Below, piece by piece: positions 42,187-50,666 of a stretch of 64,000 nucleotides of DNA. Position 1 is the stretch's first letter. Each line of letters starts with the position of its first letter. Both the position numbers and the translations under genes were made by a program. The stretch covers positions 1,798,001-1,862,000 of the forward strand of contig NC_013757.1 in assembly GCF_000025345.1 (NCBI RefSeq). The letters are read 5' to 3'. Source of the DNA: Geodermatophilus obscurus DSM 43160. Its GTDB lineage: Bacteria > Actinomycetota > Actinomycetes > Mycobacteriales > Geodermatophilaceae. Under the pieces are notes generated by a model, which saw nothing but the letters and a program-made list of their open reading frames with translations, was not told where the DNA came from and did not search any database.

Positions 42187-43132
42187 GGCCTTCCCGGGCC
42201 GGCGGCGGGGGAGCGGCGTCCAGCCAGCCGACGACGAGGACGTGCGGCAACGTCAGCGCGGCCAGCAGCGGCAGGTCGGTGGCCACGAGGGCACGCCACC
42301 CGCCGGCGGCCGACCACAGCAGCCACAGCACGCCGAGGACGGCGGCCGTCGGCAGCGCGGCCCGGACCGCAAAGCGGCGCAGCGGCCGGCCGATCCGGCC
42401 GGCGGCCAGGTCGGCGGTGCTGCCGGGGTCCTCGGCGACCACGCGGGCCACGTGCCGCACGGAGTGCCAGCACCCGAAGTAGACGCCGAAGGCGGCCAGC
42501 GGCGGGACGACGAGCACCAGGACGACGAGACCGGCCAGTTCGACCGCCTCCAGGCGGTGCCGCCGCCGCACCAGCTCCACCGCCAGGAGCGCCGCGGCCG
42601 GCAGCACGGCCGCGAGCACCGCCGTCCGCACGCCCGGCGGGAGCGTCCCGTCGGAGCCGGGGACGACGGCCGCGACGACCGCCGCCGTCTCGGCCGTTCC
42701 ACGGGCCAGGGGCACGAGCAGCACGACGGCGCCGACCACGAGCGCCGCGGTCGCCCGGCGCCGCACCGGGCGGCCGGCGCGCAGGTCGGCGAAGGCGGTC
42801 TCCCCGGTGCCGAAGTGCCATGCGGAGACGACGACGAAGACCAGCAGCGCGGGGCCCGGCCACGCGCGGAAGGCCAGCCACGCCCCGGCGGCCAGCGCGG
42901 CGTAACCGGCGGCGAAGACGGCCACCCGGGACAGCGGCCAGCGCAGCCGTGTGGCGGGCACCAGGTGGTCGACCGCACCGTGCGGCAGGCCGAGCAGCAG
43001 GCCGGCGACGAGCACGACCCACGCGGCGTCGCCCCACCCGCCGGGGACGGCGAGCTCGACGACGAGGACGGCGACCACCGCCGCGCCCGAGACCGCCGTC
43101 GCGGCCCGGGCCGGGGCGGCGAGGGGCGTCAC
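42149..43132 (-). CDS. Brp/Blh-family beta-carotene 15,15'-dioxygenase
   Basis: 327 aa with ~8 hydrophobic helices. Metal-ligand His motifs of the family are present: [10 protein letters not shown] (~62-71), SAWHFGTGE (~113-121), [10 protein letters not shown] (~224-233) and [10 protein letters not shown] (~305-314). The family cleaves beta-carotene to two retinal molecules, the chromophore of rhodopsins. GTG 43132 is taken because GGAGAG lies 6 bases before; an upstream frame ends in a GTGA overlap here. No rhodopsin or crt gene is in the window. Confidence 0.9.
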   Translation of the reverse strand: MTPLAAPARAATAVSGAAVVAVLVVELAVPGGWGDAAWVVLVAGLLLGLPHGAVDHLVPATRLRWPLSRVAVFAAGYAALAAGAWLAFRAWPGPALLVFVVVSAWHFGTGETAFADLRAGRPVRRRATAALVVGAVVLLVPLARGTAETAAVVAAVVPGSDGTLPPGVRTAVLAAVLPAAALLAVELVRRRHRLEAVELAGLVVLVLVVPPLAAFGVYFGCWHSVRHVARVVAEDPGSTADLAAGRIGRPLRRFAVRAALPTAAVLGVLWLLWSAAGGWRALVATDLPLLAALTLPHVLVVGWLDAAPPPPAREGLRPPACRGRRRG

Positions 43133-43398
43133 CGACCGCTCTCCAGCGGCGAACAGCGCCACTCGTTGCTCCAGGGGTCGGGGGACCGCAGCACCACGCC
43201 GTCGGTGCGCGTTCCGCGGGGGAGGACGCCGCAGGGCCCTGGTGCGGCGGCCGTCCGTCGCCCGGGGAGGTTCTGGCCGGCCTCCGCCGCCGAGGGCGGT
43301 CGTTCCGTCGAGCCGGACCGGCCCGTACCCGAGCAGGTCGGGCGCAACCACCTCGACGGGCCGGGTGGTGCCGGAAGGCGCTGGGTAGAGGCGCGGCC
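43133..43398. other. Spacer between carotene dioxygenase and DUF1622 gene
   Basis: 266 bp. On the minus strand a short frame (43129-43347) ends in TGA overlapping the dioxygenase GTG (GTGA) and its end looks protein-like (WSNEWRCSPLESG), but its start does not; it may be the relic of an upstream gene. Confidence 0.35.
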
Positions 43399-43791
43399 GT
43401 GGAAGAGCTGCTCGTGGAGGCGCTGGGCGTCCTCGTCCTCGTCCCCGTCGTGGAGGCGTGCGGCGCCGCGGTGATCGTCGTCGGAGCGCTGTGGGCGTTC
43501 GTCCGCTTCGTCGTCGTCGGCCTGCGCGAGCGGGACGCCCGCTCCTTCGTCCCCGTCCGGCTCACCCTGGGCCGCTTCCTCGCGCTGGGCCTGGAGTTCC
43601 AGCTGGCCAGCGACGTGCTGCGGACGGCGGTGGCCCCCAGCTTCCGCGAGCTCGGCCAGCTCGCCGCGGTGGCGGCGATCCGGACGGCGCTGAACTACTT
43701 CCTCGCCAAGGAGATCGCCGAGGAACGGCGCCAGCTCGCGGAGGAGCGGGCCGACGAGGGCACCGGGACACGGCAGGGGCGGGCCACGTGA
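43399..43791 (+). CDS. DUF1622 membrane protein
   Basis: 130 aa with two hydrophobic segments (LGVLVLVPVVEACGAAVIVVGALWAF and FQLASDVLRTAVAPSF region). The middle RLTLGRFLALGLEFQLASDVLRT is the DUF1622 signature, ending in the helix AAVAAIRTALNYFLAKEI. Function unknown, small ion-channel-like topology. GTG 43399; stop overlaps next gene. Confidence 0.82.
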   Translation: MEELLVEALGVLVLVPVVEACGAAVIVVGALWAFVRFVVVGLRERDARSFVPVRLTLGRFLALGLEFQLASDVLRTAVAPSFRELGQLAAVAAIRTALNYFLAKEIAEERRQLAEERADEGTGTRQGRAT

Positions 43792-44120
43792 CCGCCGCGC
43801 TGCAGGAGGTCGCCGGGACGCTGGCGCTGCTGGTGACCGCGGCGGCGCTGCTGGCCGGCCTGGTGGCGCTGGCCGCGACCCGCCGTCCCGCTGCGGCGCT
43901 GCCGGTGTTCCTCGACCTGCTCGTCGCGGCCGGCCTGCTGCGGCTGGCCGGCGAACCGAGCTGGCAGGCGCTCGCCACCGCCGCGTCGATCATCCTGCTG
44001 CGCCGGCTCATCGGGTTCGGCCTGCGCACCGGCGGGCGGACCCTGGCCTCGACGCGGCCGGACCACCCGGCTCGGGTGCCGGACCTGCGCCGGCTGCTGC
44101 GCCCGGCCTGGCGCGCCTGA
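43788..44120 (+). CDS. Small membrane protein, co-transcribed with DUF1622 gene
   Basis: 110 aa with hydrophobic stretches ~5-30 (LALLVTAAALLAGLVALAA) and ~35-58, then SIILLRRLIGFGLR, which recalls the C-terminal helix of DUF1622 proteins. GTG 43788 overlaps the previous stop by 4 bp, so it is probably a paired subunit. Function unknown. Confidence 0.7.
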   Translation: MTAALQEVAGTLALLVTAAALLAGLVALAATRRPAAALPVFLDLLVAAGLLRLAGEPSWQALATAASIILLRRLIGFGLRTGGRTLASTRPDHPARVPDLRRLLRPAWRA

Positions 44121-44257
44121 GCTCGGTTCCGATCGGCGCCGTTCCGCTACTCACAGCGAGGGCGCGCCTGGGGAGCGTTGACGGCCGGGGACCGCGCCCG
44201 GTTGGTTCCTGGAACCGGGTGTCGAACAGAGATGCCCCGGGTCAGGGGGAGCGCGGT

Positions 44258-44488
44258 ATGCCGGCGTGGACGGTGCAGATCAGGGAGGACACGGACGAGC
44301 GGGTGGAGGCCGGGATGATGGCCACCGACGCAGGGGCGCTCATCGCGTTCTCGGAGGAGGGGCTGGTGCTGCGCGCCTGGGCCCCGGGGCAGTGGCGGAC
44401 CGTGCGCCGCCTCGAGGAGGCCGAGGGGCTGCGCAGCGGCGAGGCCGGCGCCCGGCACGACGTCCTGAGCTGGCTCCCTCGCGGTTGA
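44258..44488 (+). CDS. Small conserved-type protein
   Basis: 76 aa: beta-rich start (PAWTVQIREDTDERVEAGM), then GALIAFSEEGLVLRAWAPGQW and RTVRRLEEAEG. GGGGGAG eight bases before ATG 44258 supports the start. No known family. It resembles short 'host-attachment' or integration-host-like small proteins only in size; no function assigned. Confidence 0.65.
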   Translation: MPAWTVQIREDTDERVEAGMMATDAGALIAFSEEGLVLRAWAPGQWRTVRRLEEAEGLRSGEAGARHDVLSWLPRG

Positions 44489-44513
44489 GGTCGCCCCGTC
44501 GGGCGTCCTGGAT

Positions 44514-44712
44514 CGGGGTCGGACGCCGGCGGGGGTGTCCAGTCCGGTGTGCAGCTCGACGTGGTCCTCGCCGTCGCGCTCGGCCGTGTACACGGCGGTG
44601 TCGGCACGGTGCAGCAGCGTCTCGGGGGTGTCCCCGGGGACGGCGAGCGTGCCGCCGGTGCTGGCGGTGACTGACGGCCTCGAAGCCGTCGAGGTCGACG
44701 GAGAGCACCGCG
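44514..44712 (-). pseudogene. GGDEF-domain relic with internal deletion
   Basis: Minus-strand translation gives AAVLSVDLDGFEAV, the first metal-binding strand of GGDEF domains, then after a frame change VTASTGGTLAVPGDTPETLL and HRADTAVYTAERDGEDHVEL, which is the end of the domain. The central GGDEF core is absent, so about 50-60 codons were deleted. Joined tail to head with the clpP relic at 44713. Confidence 0.7.
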
Positions 44713-44890
44713 GCCGACATCGCAATACAGGCCGACCTGTTCCGGCGCACGAAGTGTGAGCTCGACGAGTTGCAGTCCTTCCACCTCGGGCAGCCGATCG
44801 AGCAGATCGAGCCGGACTCCGACCGGTGCTTCCCCGCGCAGGGGCCCCTCGCGTACGGCTTCGTCGACCACGTCGTCAGCCGGGCCGCGA
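44713..44890 (+). pseudogene. ClpP C-terminal relic
   Basis: Translation from 44713 reads ADIAIQADLFRRTKCELDEL, then HLGQPIEQIEPDSDR and GPLAYGFVDHVVSRA, equivalent to the C-terminal third of ClpP (…HTGQPxExIExDSDR…YGFVDxV). The N-terminal part with the Ser-His active site is missing and the frame runs into the sulfurtransferase gene. A dead clpP paralog fragment abutting the GGDEF relic. Confidence 0.75.
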
Positions 44891-44955
44891 CCCTGCCCGG
44901 GGGGCGGGCGCGTTCGGCGGGGCCTGAGGGAGGAGGCGGACGTAGGGTCGCCGCC

Positions 44956-45777
44956 GTGGTGCCTCCCGTCGTCGACCCGTCCTGGCTGCGCGCGCACCGC
45001 TCCGAGGTCGTGCTGGCCGACGTGCGCTGGTACCTCGACGGCCGGTCCGGTCGGGCCGCCTACGACGCCGGGCACCTGCCGGGCGCGGTCTTCGTGGACC
45101 TCGACCGGTGGCTGGCCGCGCCCGCCGACCCCGGCGCCGGACGCCACCCGCTGCCCGAGCCGGAGATCTTCGCCGAGGGCATGGCCGGGCTCGGCATCGG
45201 CGACCTCGACACCGTGGTGGCCTACGACGACGCCGGCGGGGTCGTCGCGGCCCGCCTCGTCTGGATGCTGCGCGCGACCGGGCACGAGGCGGCCCTGCTC
45301 GACGGCGGGGTGGCCGCCTGGGACGGTCCGCTGGAGCAGGCCGCGCCCGAACCGGTGCCGGCGGTGTTCACCGCTCGCCCGTGGCCGGCCGAGCGGCTGG
45401 CGGGGGTCGAGGACGTCCTCGACCCGGCGGCGGTGGTGATCGACGCCCGCGATCCCGACCGGTACCGCGGCGACCGGGAGCCGGTCGACCCGCGGGCCGG
45501 GCACGTGCCCGGGGCGGTCAACGTGCCGGCCCGGGCCAACCTGGACGGCAGCGGCCGCTTCCGCCCCGTCGAGGAGCTGCGCCGGACGTTCGCCGCGGCC
45601 GGGGTGACCGCCGACAGCGACGTGGTGTCCTACTGCGGCTCCGGCGTCACGGCCTGCCACGACCTGCTCGCCCTGGAGCTGGCCGGGCTGCCGCAGGGGC
45701 GGCTCTACGCCGGGTCGTGGTCGCAGTACAGCGCCGACCCGGAACGGCCGATGGCAGTGGGGGACCGGCCGTCCTGA
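44956..45777 (+). CDS. Two-domain rhodanese sulfurtransferase
   Basis: 273 aa. N-terminal inactive rhodanese domain (VLADVRWYLDGRSGRAAYDAGHLPGAVFVDLD), C-terminal active domain with the Cys loop YCGSGVTACH (Cys ~235) and AGHVPGAVNVPARAN. CGSGVTA is typical of 3-mercaptopyruvate or thiosulfate sulfurtransferases. GTG 44956 begins after the clpP relic; another GTG follows immediately. Transfers sulfane sulfur to cyanide or thiols. Confidence 0.9.
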   Translation: MVPPVVDPSWLRAHRSEVVLADVRWYLDGRSGRAAYDAGHLPGAVFVDLDRWLAAPADPGAGRHPLPEPEIFAEGMAGLGIGDLDTVVAYDDAGGVVAARLVWMLRATGHEAALLDGGVAAWDGPLEQAAPEPVPAVFTARPWPAERLAGVEDVLDPAAVVIDARDPDRYRGDREPVDPRAGHVPGAVNVPARANLDGSGRFRPVEELRRTFAAAGVTADSDVVSYCGSGVTACHDLLALELAGLPQGRLYAGSWSQYSADPERPMAVGDRPS

Positions 45778-45787
45778 CCGGGGCCGG

Positions 45788-47653
45788 TCACGGCCGGGCG
45801 GCGAGCGTGGCCTCCGTGCGCGGCTGCGGCACGGGCACCGCAGCGGCCGGCTGCTGGACCGCGGCGGGCTGGGGGCGGCCGAACAGGTAGCCCTGGGCGT
45901 GCGAGCAGGCCAGCCGGCCGAGGACGGCGTGCTGCTCCTCGGTCTCCACGCCCTCCGCGACCACCTCGAGGTGCAGGCTGCGGGCGAGCTCGATGATCGA
46001 GGCCACCAGCGTCGTCGACCGGCCACCCGTGCCGAGGTCCTGCACGAAGCTCCGGTCGATCTTCACGACGTCCGCGGGCAGCCGGCGCAGGTAGGACAGG
46101 CTCGAGTAGCCGGTGCCGAAGTCGTCGATGGCGATGCGGACGCCGAGCAGGCGCAGGGCCCGCAGGGTGTCGACCACCGCCTCCACGTCGTCGATGAGCA
46201 CGCCCTCGGTGACCTCGAGGGTGAGCTGGCCGGCGGGCAGGCCGCTGGCGTCCAGCGCCGCGCGCACGGCCGCGGCCACGTCGTCGTCGAGCAGCTGGCG
46301 GGGGGAGAGGTTGACCGCGACGTCGATCGGCCGGCCGGCCTGCCGCGACCACTGCGCGGCCTGGCGGGTCGCCTCGGTGAGCACCCACCGGCCGATCTCG
46401 ACGATCGCGCCGCTCTCCTCGGCCAGCGGGATGAACTCCAGGGGCGGGACGAGCCCGCGGGTGGGGTGCTGCCAGCGCAGCAGCGCCTCGTAGCCGGTGG
46501 TCACGCCCTCGCTCAGCTCGACGGTCGGCTGGTAGTGGACGGCGAACTGACCCTCGGCGACGGCGGAGTCGAGGTCGGTGATCAGCTCGGCCTTGGTCTG
46601 GGCGGCCCGCTCCATGCCCTCGGCGTAGACGACCACGCGGTTCTTGCCCGAGGACTTGGCCAGGTACATCGCCAGGTCGGCGTTGCGCAGCAGCGTGCCC
46701 GCGGAGTGGTCCCCCACGGAGGTGGAGTCGGCGACGCCGATGCTCACCCGCACGTGGAGCGCCCGGCCGTCGACGACGACCGGGTCGGCCAGGGCGGCCA
46801 GCACCCGCTCGCCGACCTCCGCGGCGATGCGGGCCGATCCGGCGACCACGACGGCGAACTCGTCGCCGCCGAGCCGGGCCACCTGGTCCACCGAGCGCAC
46901 GCAGCCCTGGATCCGCCGGCCGACGGTGCTCAGCAGCTGGTCACCGACGGCGTGCCCGCGGGAGTCGTTGACGTCCTTGAAGTCGTCGAGGTCGAGGAGC
47001 AGCACGCTGGTGGGGTCCGGGCGCTGGGCCAGCATCCGGGCTGTCGTCTCCAGCAGCAGGGTGCGGTTGGCCAGGCCGGTGAGCGGGTCGCGCAGCCCCT
47101 GCTGCTCGTTGAGCCGCCAGGCGGCGAGGTGGGCCAGGCTCGCGGCCATCACGAACGCCCCGTGCACGAGGGTGCACGTCCACGGCGAGGGCTGTGCGTC
47201 GGCGTGCCCGACCACCGCGGGCGGGAACAGCGTGCCGACGACGCCGTGGTGGCCGAGGACGACGGCCAGGGCCATCCCGAACGGCACCCAGTTCTGGTAC
47301 AGCGCCGCGAGCCCGATCATGACGAAGAAGTGGAAGTGCGCCTCGGTGAGGCCCCCCATCAGGTGGACCAGGACCACCGAGGCCGTGAGCAGGGACGCCG
47401 TGGCCGCCGCCGAGCGCAGCCCGCGGCCGGCCCGGGGCAGCACGGTGGACACCAGCGGGGAGGCGACCGCGAGTGCGAGCAGCAGGGCGGTCGGGGACGA
47501 CCGGCCGAGCAGCAGCGCCATGGCACCCAGGCCGACCGCCTGCGCGGCGGCCACCCGGAGGACGGCCCGGTGACGCCGGTTCCAGACCTCCTCGGGCAGG
47601 TGCCTGCCCTGGGGCAGAGCAGCGACGAGCCGCTCGTGCAGTGCGGTGACCAT
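45788..47653 (-). CDS. Membrane GGDEF-EAL cyclic-di-GMP protein
   Basis: 621 aa. About 5-6 membrane helices in residues ~30-170 (GAMALLLGRSSPTALLLALAV; WVPFGMALAVVLGHHG; LVHGAFVMAASLAHLAAW), then GGDEF domain (DLDDFKDVNDSRGH; LGGDEFAV intact) and EAL domain (YEALLRWQHP with EALLRW; VKIDRSFVQDL; EVVAEGVET). Both catalytic motifs look intact, so it may make and break c-di-GMP. Start ATG 47653 gives the helices; the longer frame crosses the ADH promoter. A GGDEF relic lies 3 kb downstream. Confidence 0.93.
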   Translation of the reverse strand: MVTALHERLVAALPQGRHLPEEVWNRRHRAVLRVAAAQAVGLGAMALLLGRSSPTALLLALAVASPLVSTVLPRAGRGLRSAAATASLLTASVVLVHLMGGLTEAHFHFFVMIGLAALYQNWVPFGMALAVVLGHHGVVGTLFPPAVVGHADAQPSPWTCTLVHGAFVMAASLAHLAAWRLNEQQGLRDPLTGLANRTLLLETTARMLAQRPDPTSVLLLDLDDFKDVNDSRGHAVGDQLLSTVGRRIQGCVRSVDQVARLGGDEFAVVVAGSARIAAEVGERVLAALADPVVVDGRALHVRVSIGVADSTSVGDHSAGTLLRNADLAMYLAKSSGKNRVVVYAEGMERAAQTKAELITDLDSAVAEGQFAVHYQPTVELSEGVTTGYEALLRWQHPTRGLVPPLEFIPLAEESGAIVEIGRWVLTEATRQAAQWSRQAGRPIDVAVNLSPRQLLDDDVAAAVRAALDASGLPAGQLTLEVTEGVLIDDVEAVVDTLRALRLLGVRIAIDDFGTGYSSLSYLRRLPADVVKIDRSFVQDLGTGGRSTTLVASIIELARSLHLEVVAEGVETEEQHAVLGRLACSHAQGYLFGRPQPAAVQQPAAAVPVPQPRTEATLAARP

Positions 47654-47848
47654 GCAGCTGTCCTCGGCCGGGCACCCGGGGTCCTCCAGCGCCGTCCGGC
47701 CGGCCTCACCCCTCCGGGGGAACCGCTGCCCCGAGCGTCCCGACTGGCCGCCGGCCGGCGGGTCGGTCAGGGTCGGGGGACGCCGGGAGCCAGTCCGGTG
47801 GACGGACGGCGGTCGCCCCGCCACCCGCGAGCGCGAGGAGGTCCTGCG

Positions 47849-48997
47849 ATGCGGGCCATGGTCTACCGGGGTCCCTACAAGGTGCGGGTCGAGGAGAAGG
47901 ACGTCCCCGCCATCGAGCACCCCAACGACGCGATCGTGCGGGTCACGCTGGCCGCGATCTGCGGCTCGGACCTGCACCTGTACCACGGCCTCATGCCGGA
48001 CACCCGGATCGGGCACACCTTCGGCCACGAGTTCATCGGCGTCGTGGAGCAGGTCGGGTCCTCGGTCCAGAGCCTGCAGGTCGGCGACCGGGTGATGGTG
48101 CCCTTCAACATCTTCTGCGGCTCCTGCTGGTACTGCGCCCGGGGCCTGTACTCCAACTGCCACAACGTCAACCCGAACGCCACCGCGGTCGGCGGCATCT
48201 ACGGCTACTCGCACACCACCGGCGGCTACGACGGCGGTCAGTCGCAGTACGTCCGCGTCCCGTTCGCCGACGTCGGCCCGGTGCGGATCCCCGACTGGAT
48301 GCACGACGAGGACGCCGTCCTGCTGACCGACGCGGCGGCGACCGGGTACTTCGGCGCACAGCTGGGCGACATCGCCGAGGGCGACACGGTCGTCGTCCTC
48401 GGTGCCGGGCCGGTCGGGCTGATCGCCGCCCAGTCCTCGTGGCTGATGGGCGCGGGCCGGGTGATCGTCGTCGACCACCTGCAGGAGCGGTTGGAGAAGG
48501 CGCGGACGATGGCCTACGCCGAGACCCTGGACTACGACGAGTACGACGACGTCGTGGTCGAGCTGAAGAAGCAGACCGACTACCTCGGCGCCGACGTCGT
48601 CATCGAGGCGGCGGGCGCGGAGGCCGACGGGAACTTCCTGCAGCAGGTGACCGGGACCAAGCTCAAGCTGCAGGGCGGCTCCCCGGTCGCGCTGAACTGG
48701 GCGATCGACGGGGTGCGCAAGGGCGGCACCATCTCCGTCGTCGGCGCCTACGGGCCGATCCCCAACGCGGTGAAGTTCGGCGACGCGCTCAACAAGGGGC
48801 TCACCCTGCGGATGAACCAGACGCCGGTGAAGCGCCAGTGGCCGCGGATGTTCGAGCACGTGCGCAACGGCCACCTGACGCCGCGGGCGATGGTCACCCA
48901 CCGGTTCCCGCTGGAGCACATCGCCGAGGCCTACCACGTGTTCTCCGCCAAGCTCGACGGCTGCATCAAGCCGCTGGTCCTGCCCGACGCCGCCTGA
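47849..48997 (+). CDS. Zinc-dependent alcohol dehydrogenase (formaldehyde/threonine dehydrogenase-like)
   Basis: 382 aa MDR. Catalytic zinc: CGSDLHLYHG and GHEF (His-Glu). The structural-zinc region has FCGSCWYCARGLYSNC. NAD(P) fold VVVLGAGPVGLIAAQS at ~182-197. Insert at ~110-150 (NATAVGGIYGYSHTTGGYDGGQ) and overall size match glutathione-independent formaldehyde dehydrogenase-like enzymes. GAGGAG with 6-base spacing before ATG 47849. Followed after 13 bp by a small gene, probably one operon. Confidence 0.9.
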   Translation: MRAMVYRGPYKVRVEEKDVPAIEHPNDAIVRVTLAAICGSDLHLYHGLMPDTRIGHTFGHEFIGVVEQVGSSVQSLQVGDRVMVPFNIFCGSCWYCARGLYSNCHNVNPNATAVGGIYGYSHTTGGYDGGQSQYVRVPFADVGPVRIPDWMHDEDAVLLTDAAATGYFGAQLGDIAEGDTVVVLGAGPVGLIAAQSSWLMGAGRVIVVDHLQERLEKARTMAYAETLDYDEYDDVVVELKKQTDYLGADVVIEAAGAEADGNFLQQVTGTKLKLQGGSPVALNWAIDGVRKGGTISVVGAYGPIPNAVKFGDALNKGLTLRMNQTPVKRQWPRMFEHVRNGHLTPRAMVTHRFPLEHIAEAYHVFSAKLDGCIKPLVLPDAA

Positions 48998-49010
48998 GGG
49001 AGGAGCGATC

Positions 49011-49598
49011 ATGACCGACCCCGACATCCCGAGCGCCTACGTCCGGGACAAGCGCACGCCGCCGCCGTCCCGCGAGGAGCTGCGGGCCCGGATCCCCGGC
49101 TGGGGCGCCGACCTCGACCCGGCGGACCGTCCCTCGTACCCGAAGCTGCAGTACCCGGCGGACACGGGTGCGCACTGGGACTTCCCGGAGCGGCAGCCGG
49201 AGAAGGAGCCGCGGGAACGGTCGATCGAGCACGCCTTCGTCACCCCGGTCTTCGGCACCGCGCAGCCGCCGAAGGGACTGTCCGGGGCCATCCGGAAGCT
49301 GGCCTACCGCCGCTTCAGCGAGGGCCGGCTGGCGCACTGGCTGCTGTTGATCGTCGGCGACCGGGTCGACGCCTGGGGCAGCCACCTGCGCTCGTTCGCC
49401 ACGCTGCACCCGGACAACCCGGTGACCGAGACCGGCGTGAAGGCCGAGCTGACCCACGGCGGGCTGCGCTCGCGCCGCGGGCGCTCCGACGCCCGGCACC
49501 ACGTCCTCGACCCGGTGATCGTGGCCGGGCCGTGGGTGGCCGGCGCCGCGGTGACGTACACCGGCGTCCGCCGGCTGATGCGTGCACTGCGCCGCTGA
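49011..49598 (+). CDS. Conserved protein linked to ADH, function unknown
   Basis: 195 aa, charged N-terminus rich in Pro (RDKRTPPPSREELRARIPGW) and a middle with LAHWLLLIVGDRVDAWGSHLRSF that may be a short amphipathic/membrane helix; VTETGVKAELTHGGLRSRRGRSD and DPVIVAGPWVAGAAVTYTGVRR near the end. GGAGG directly after the ADH stop supports ATG 49011. No known family identified. Confidence 0.75.
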   Translation: MTDPDIPSAYVRDKRTPPPSREELRARIPGWGADLDPADRPSYPKLQYPADTGAHWDFPERQPEKEPRERSIEHAFVTPVFGTAQPPKGLSGAIRKLAYRRFSEGRLAHWLLLIVGDRVDAWGSHLRSFATLHPDNPVTETGVKAELTHGGLRSRRGRSDARHHVLDPVIVAGPWVAGAAVTYTGVRRLMRALRR

Positions 49599-49712
49599 CC
49601 GGGAGGACGCGGACGGATCGGTGCCGCTGCCCATCGACGTGCTCCGTCCGCGGCGGTGGAATGGGAGGGCACGGCCTGCTCGGCCCTGTCCCACGCAGAG
49701 GGGACGCCGCTC

Positions 49713-50582
49713 ATGACGCCCATCGGGGTGCCGAGACCCCGCAGAGGGCACGAGACGGTGCGCACCGTGTCCCCGCGCCCGACGGACCGCGTGTTCAGCG
49801 CCGGCCCGGCGGTCATCGGACACCGGGGCCTGGGCTGCGGGGTCGTCCGCGGCCACCGTGAGAACACCCTGGGGTCGTTCACGGCGGCGGCCGCGCTGGG
49901 GGCGACCTGGGTGGAGGCCGACGTCCGGCGGACGGCGGACGACGTCCTGGTGGTGGGGCACGACGAGGTGTACCCGGACGGCACCCGCGTGGCCGACGTC
50001 AGCGCGGCGGAGGCCGACCGGCGCGGCACGCTCCGGCTGCACACGCTGGTCGAGCAGCTGCCCCTCGAGGTCGGGCTGGACGTGGACCTCAAGCCCGCGA
50101 TCGACGACAGCCTGCGACCGCCGTCGCGCACCACCGCGGCCCTGCTCGCGCCCGTCGTGGCCGCCGAGGCGCGTCGCCGCCCGCTGCTGGTCACGTCGTT
50201 CGACCCGGCGGCGCTGCACCGGCTGCGCTGCCTGGAGCCCTCGCTGCCGCTGGGCTGGCTCACCTGGCACTGCTTCCCCCTGGACGTCGCGGTCGCCGCC
50301 TGCGCGCACATGGACGTCGACGTCCTCGTGCTGCACGTGGGATCGCTCGCGGACCGTGGCTCGGAGGCGGTCGACCCGGCAACCGTTGCCGGGGCGCTGC
50401 CGTTCGTCCACGGCGCCGATCGGCAGCTCGTGGTGTGGTGCCCCGCGCCGGCCTCGGCCGGCGTGCTGCTCGAGGCAGGCGCCGACGCGGTGGTGGTGGA
50501 CGAGGTTCCGACAGTCCTGGAACTCCTCGGACCTCAGCACGTCCGTACGAGCGCCGGGTCGACGGTCGGTGCCGGGAAGTAA
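49713..50582 (+). CDS. Glycerophosphodiester phosphodiesterase (GDPD)
   Basis: 289 aa TIM-barrel GDPD. Core motifs: VIGHRGLG (catalytic His), GHRENTLGSFTAA (second His-Glu), WVEADVRRTADDVLVVGHDE (metal Glu/Asp and His), VGLDVDLKPAID. Ends with GVLLEAGADAVVVDEV. Hydrolyses glycerophosphodiesters to glycerol-3-phosphate. ATG 49713 follows GAGGGGAC. No signal peptide seen. Confidence 0.88.
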   Translation: MTPIGVPRPRRGHETVRTVSPRPTDRVFSAGPAVIGHRGLGCGVVRGHRENTLGSFTAAAALGATWVEADVRRTADDVLVVGHDEVYPDGTRVADVSAAEADRRGTLRLHTLVEQLPLEVGLDVDLKPAIDDSLRPPSRTTAALLAPVVAAEARRRPLLVTSFDPAALHRLRCLEPSLPLGWLTWHCFPLDVAVAACAHMDVDVLVLHVGSLADRGSEAVDPATVAGALPFVHGADRQLVVWCPAPASAGVLLEAGADAVVVDEVPTVLELLGPQHVRTSAGSTVGAGK

Positions 50583-50666
50583 CGGCTGCGGGCGCACTGA
50601 GGCCAGCGAACTCCCATGCGTCGTCCAGTTTCTGCACGGAGGCGAGTCCTACCGTCGCTGTCAGTG

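Noticed and set aside
43129..43347. Small gene upstream of and coupled to the carotene dioxygenase
   Set aside because: Only its end looks protein-like; no good start or family. Left as possible relic.
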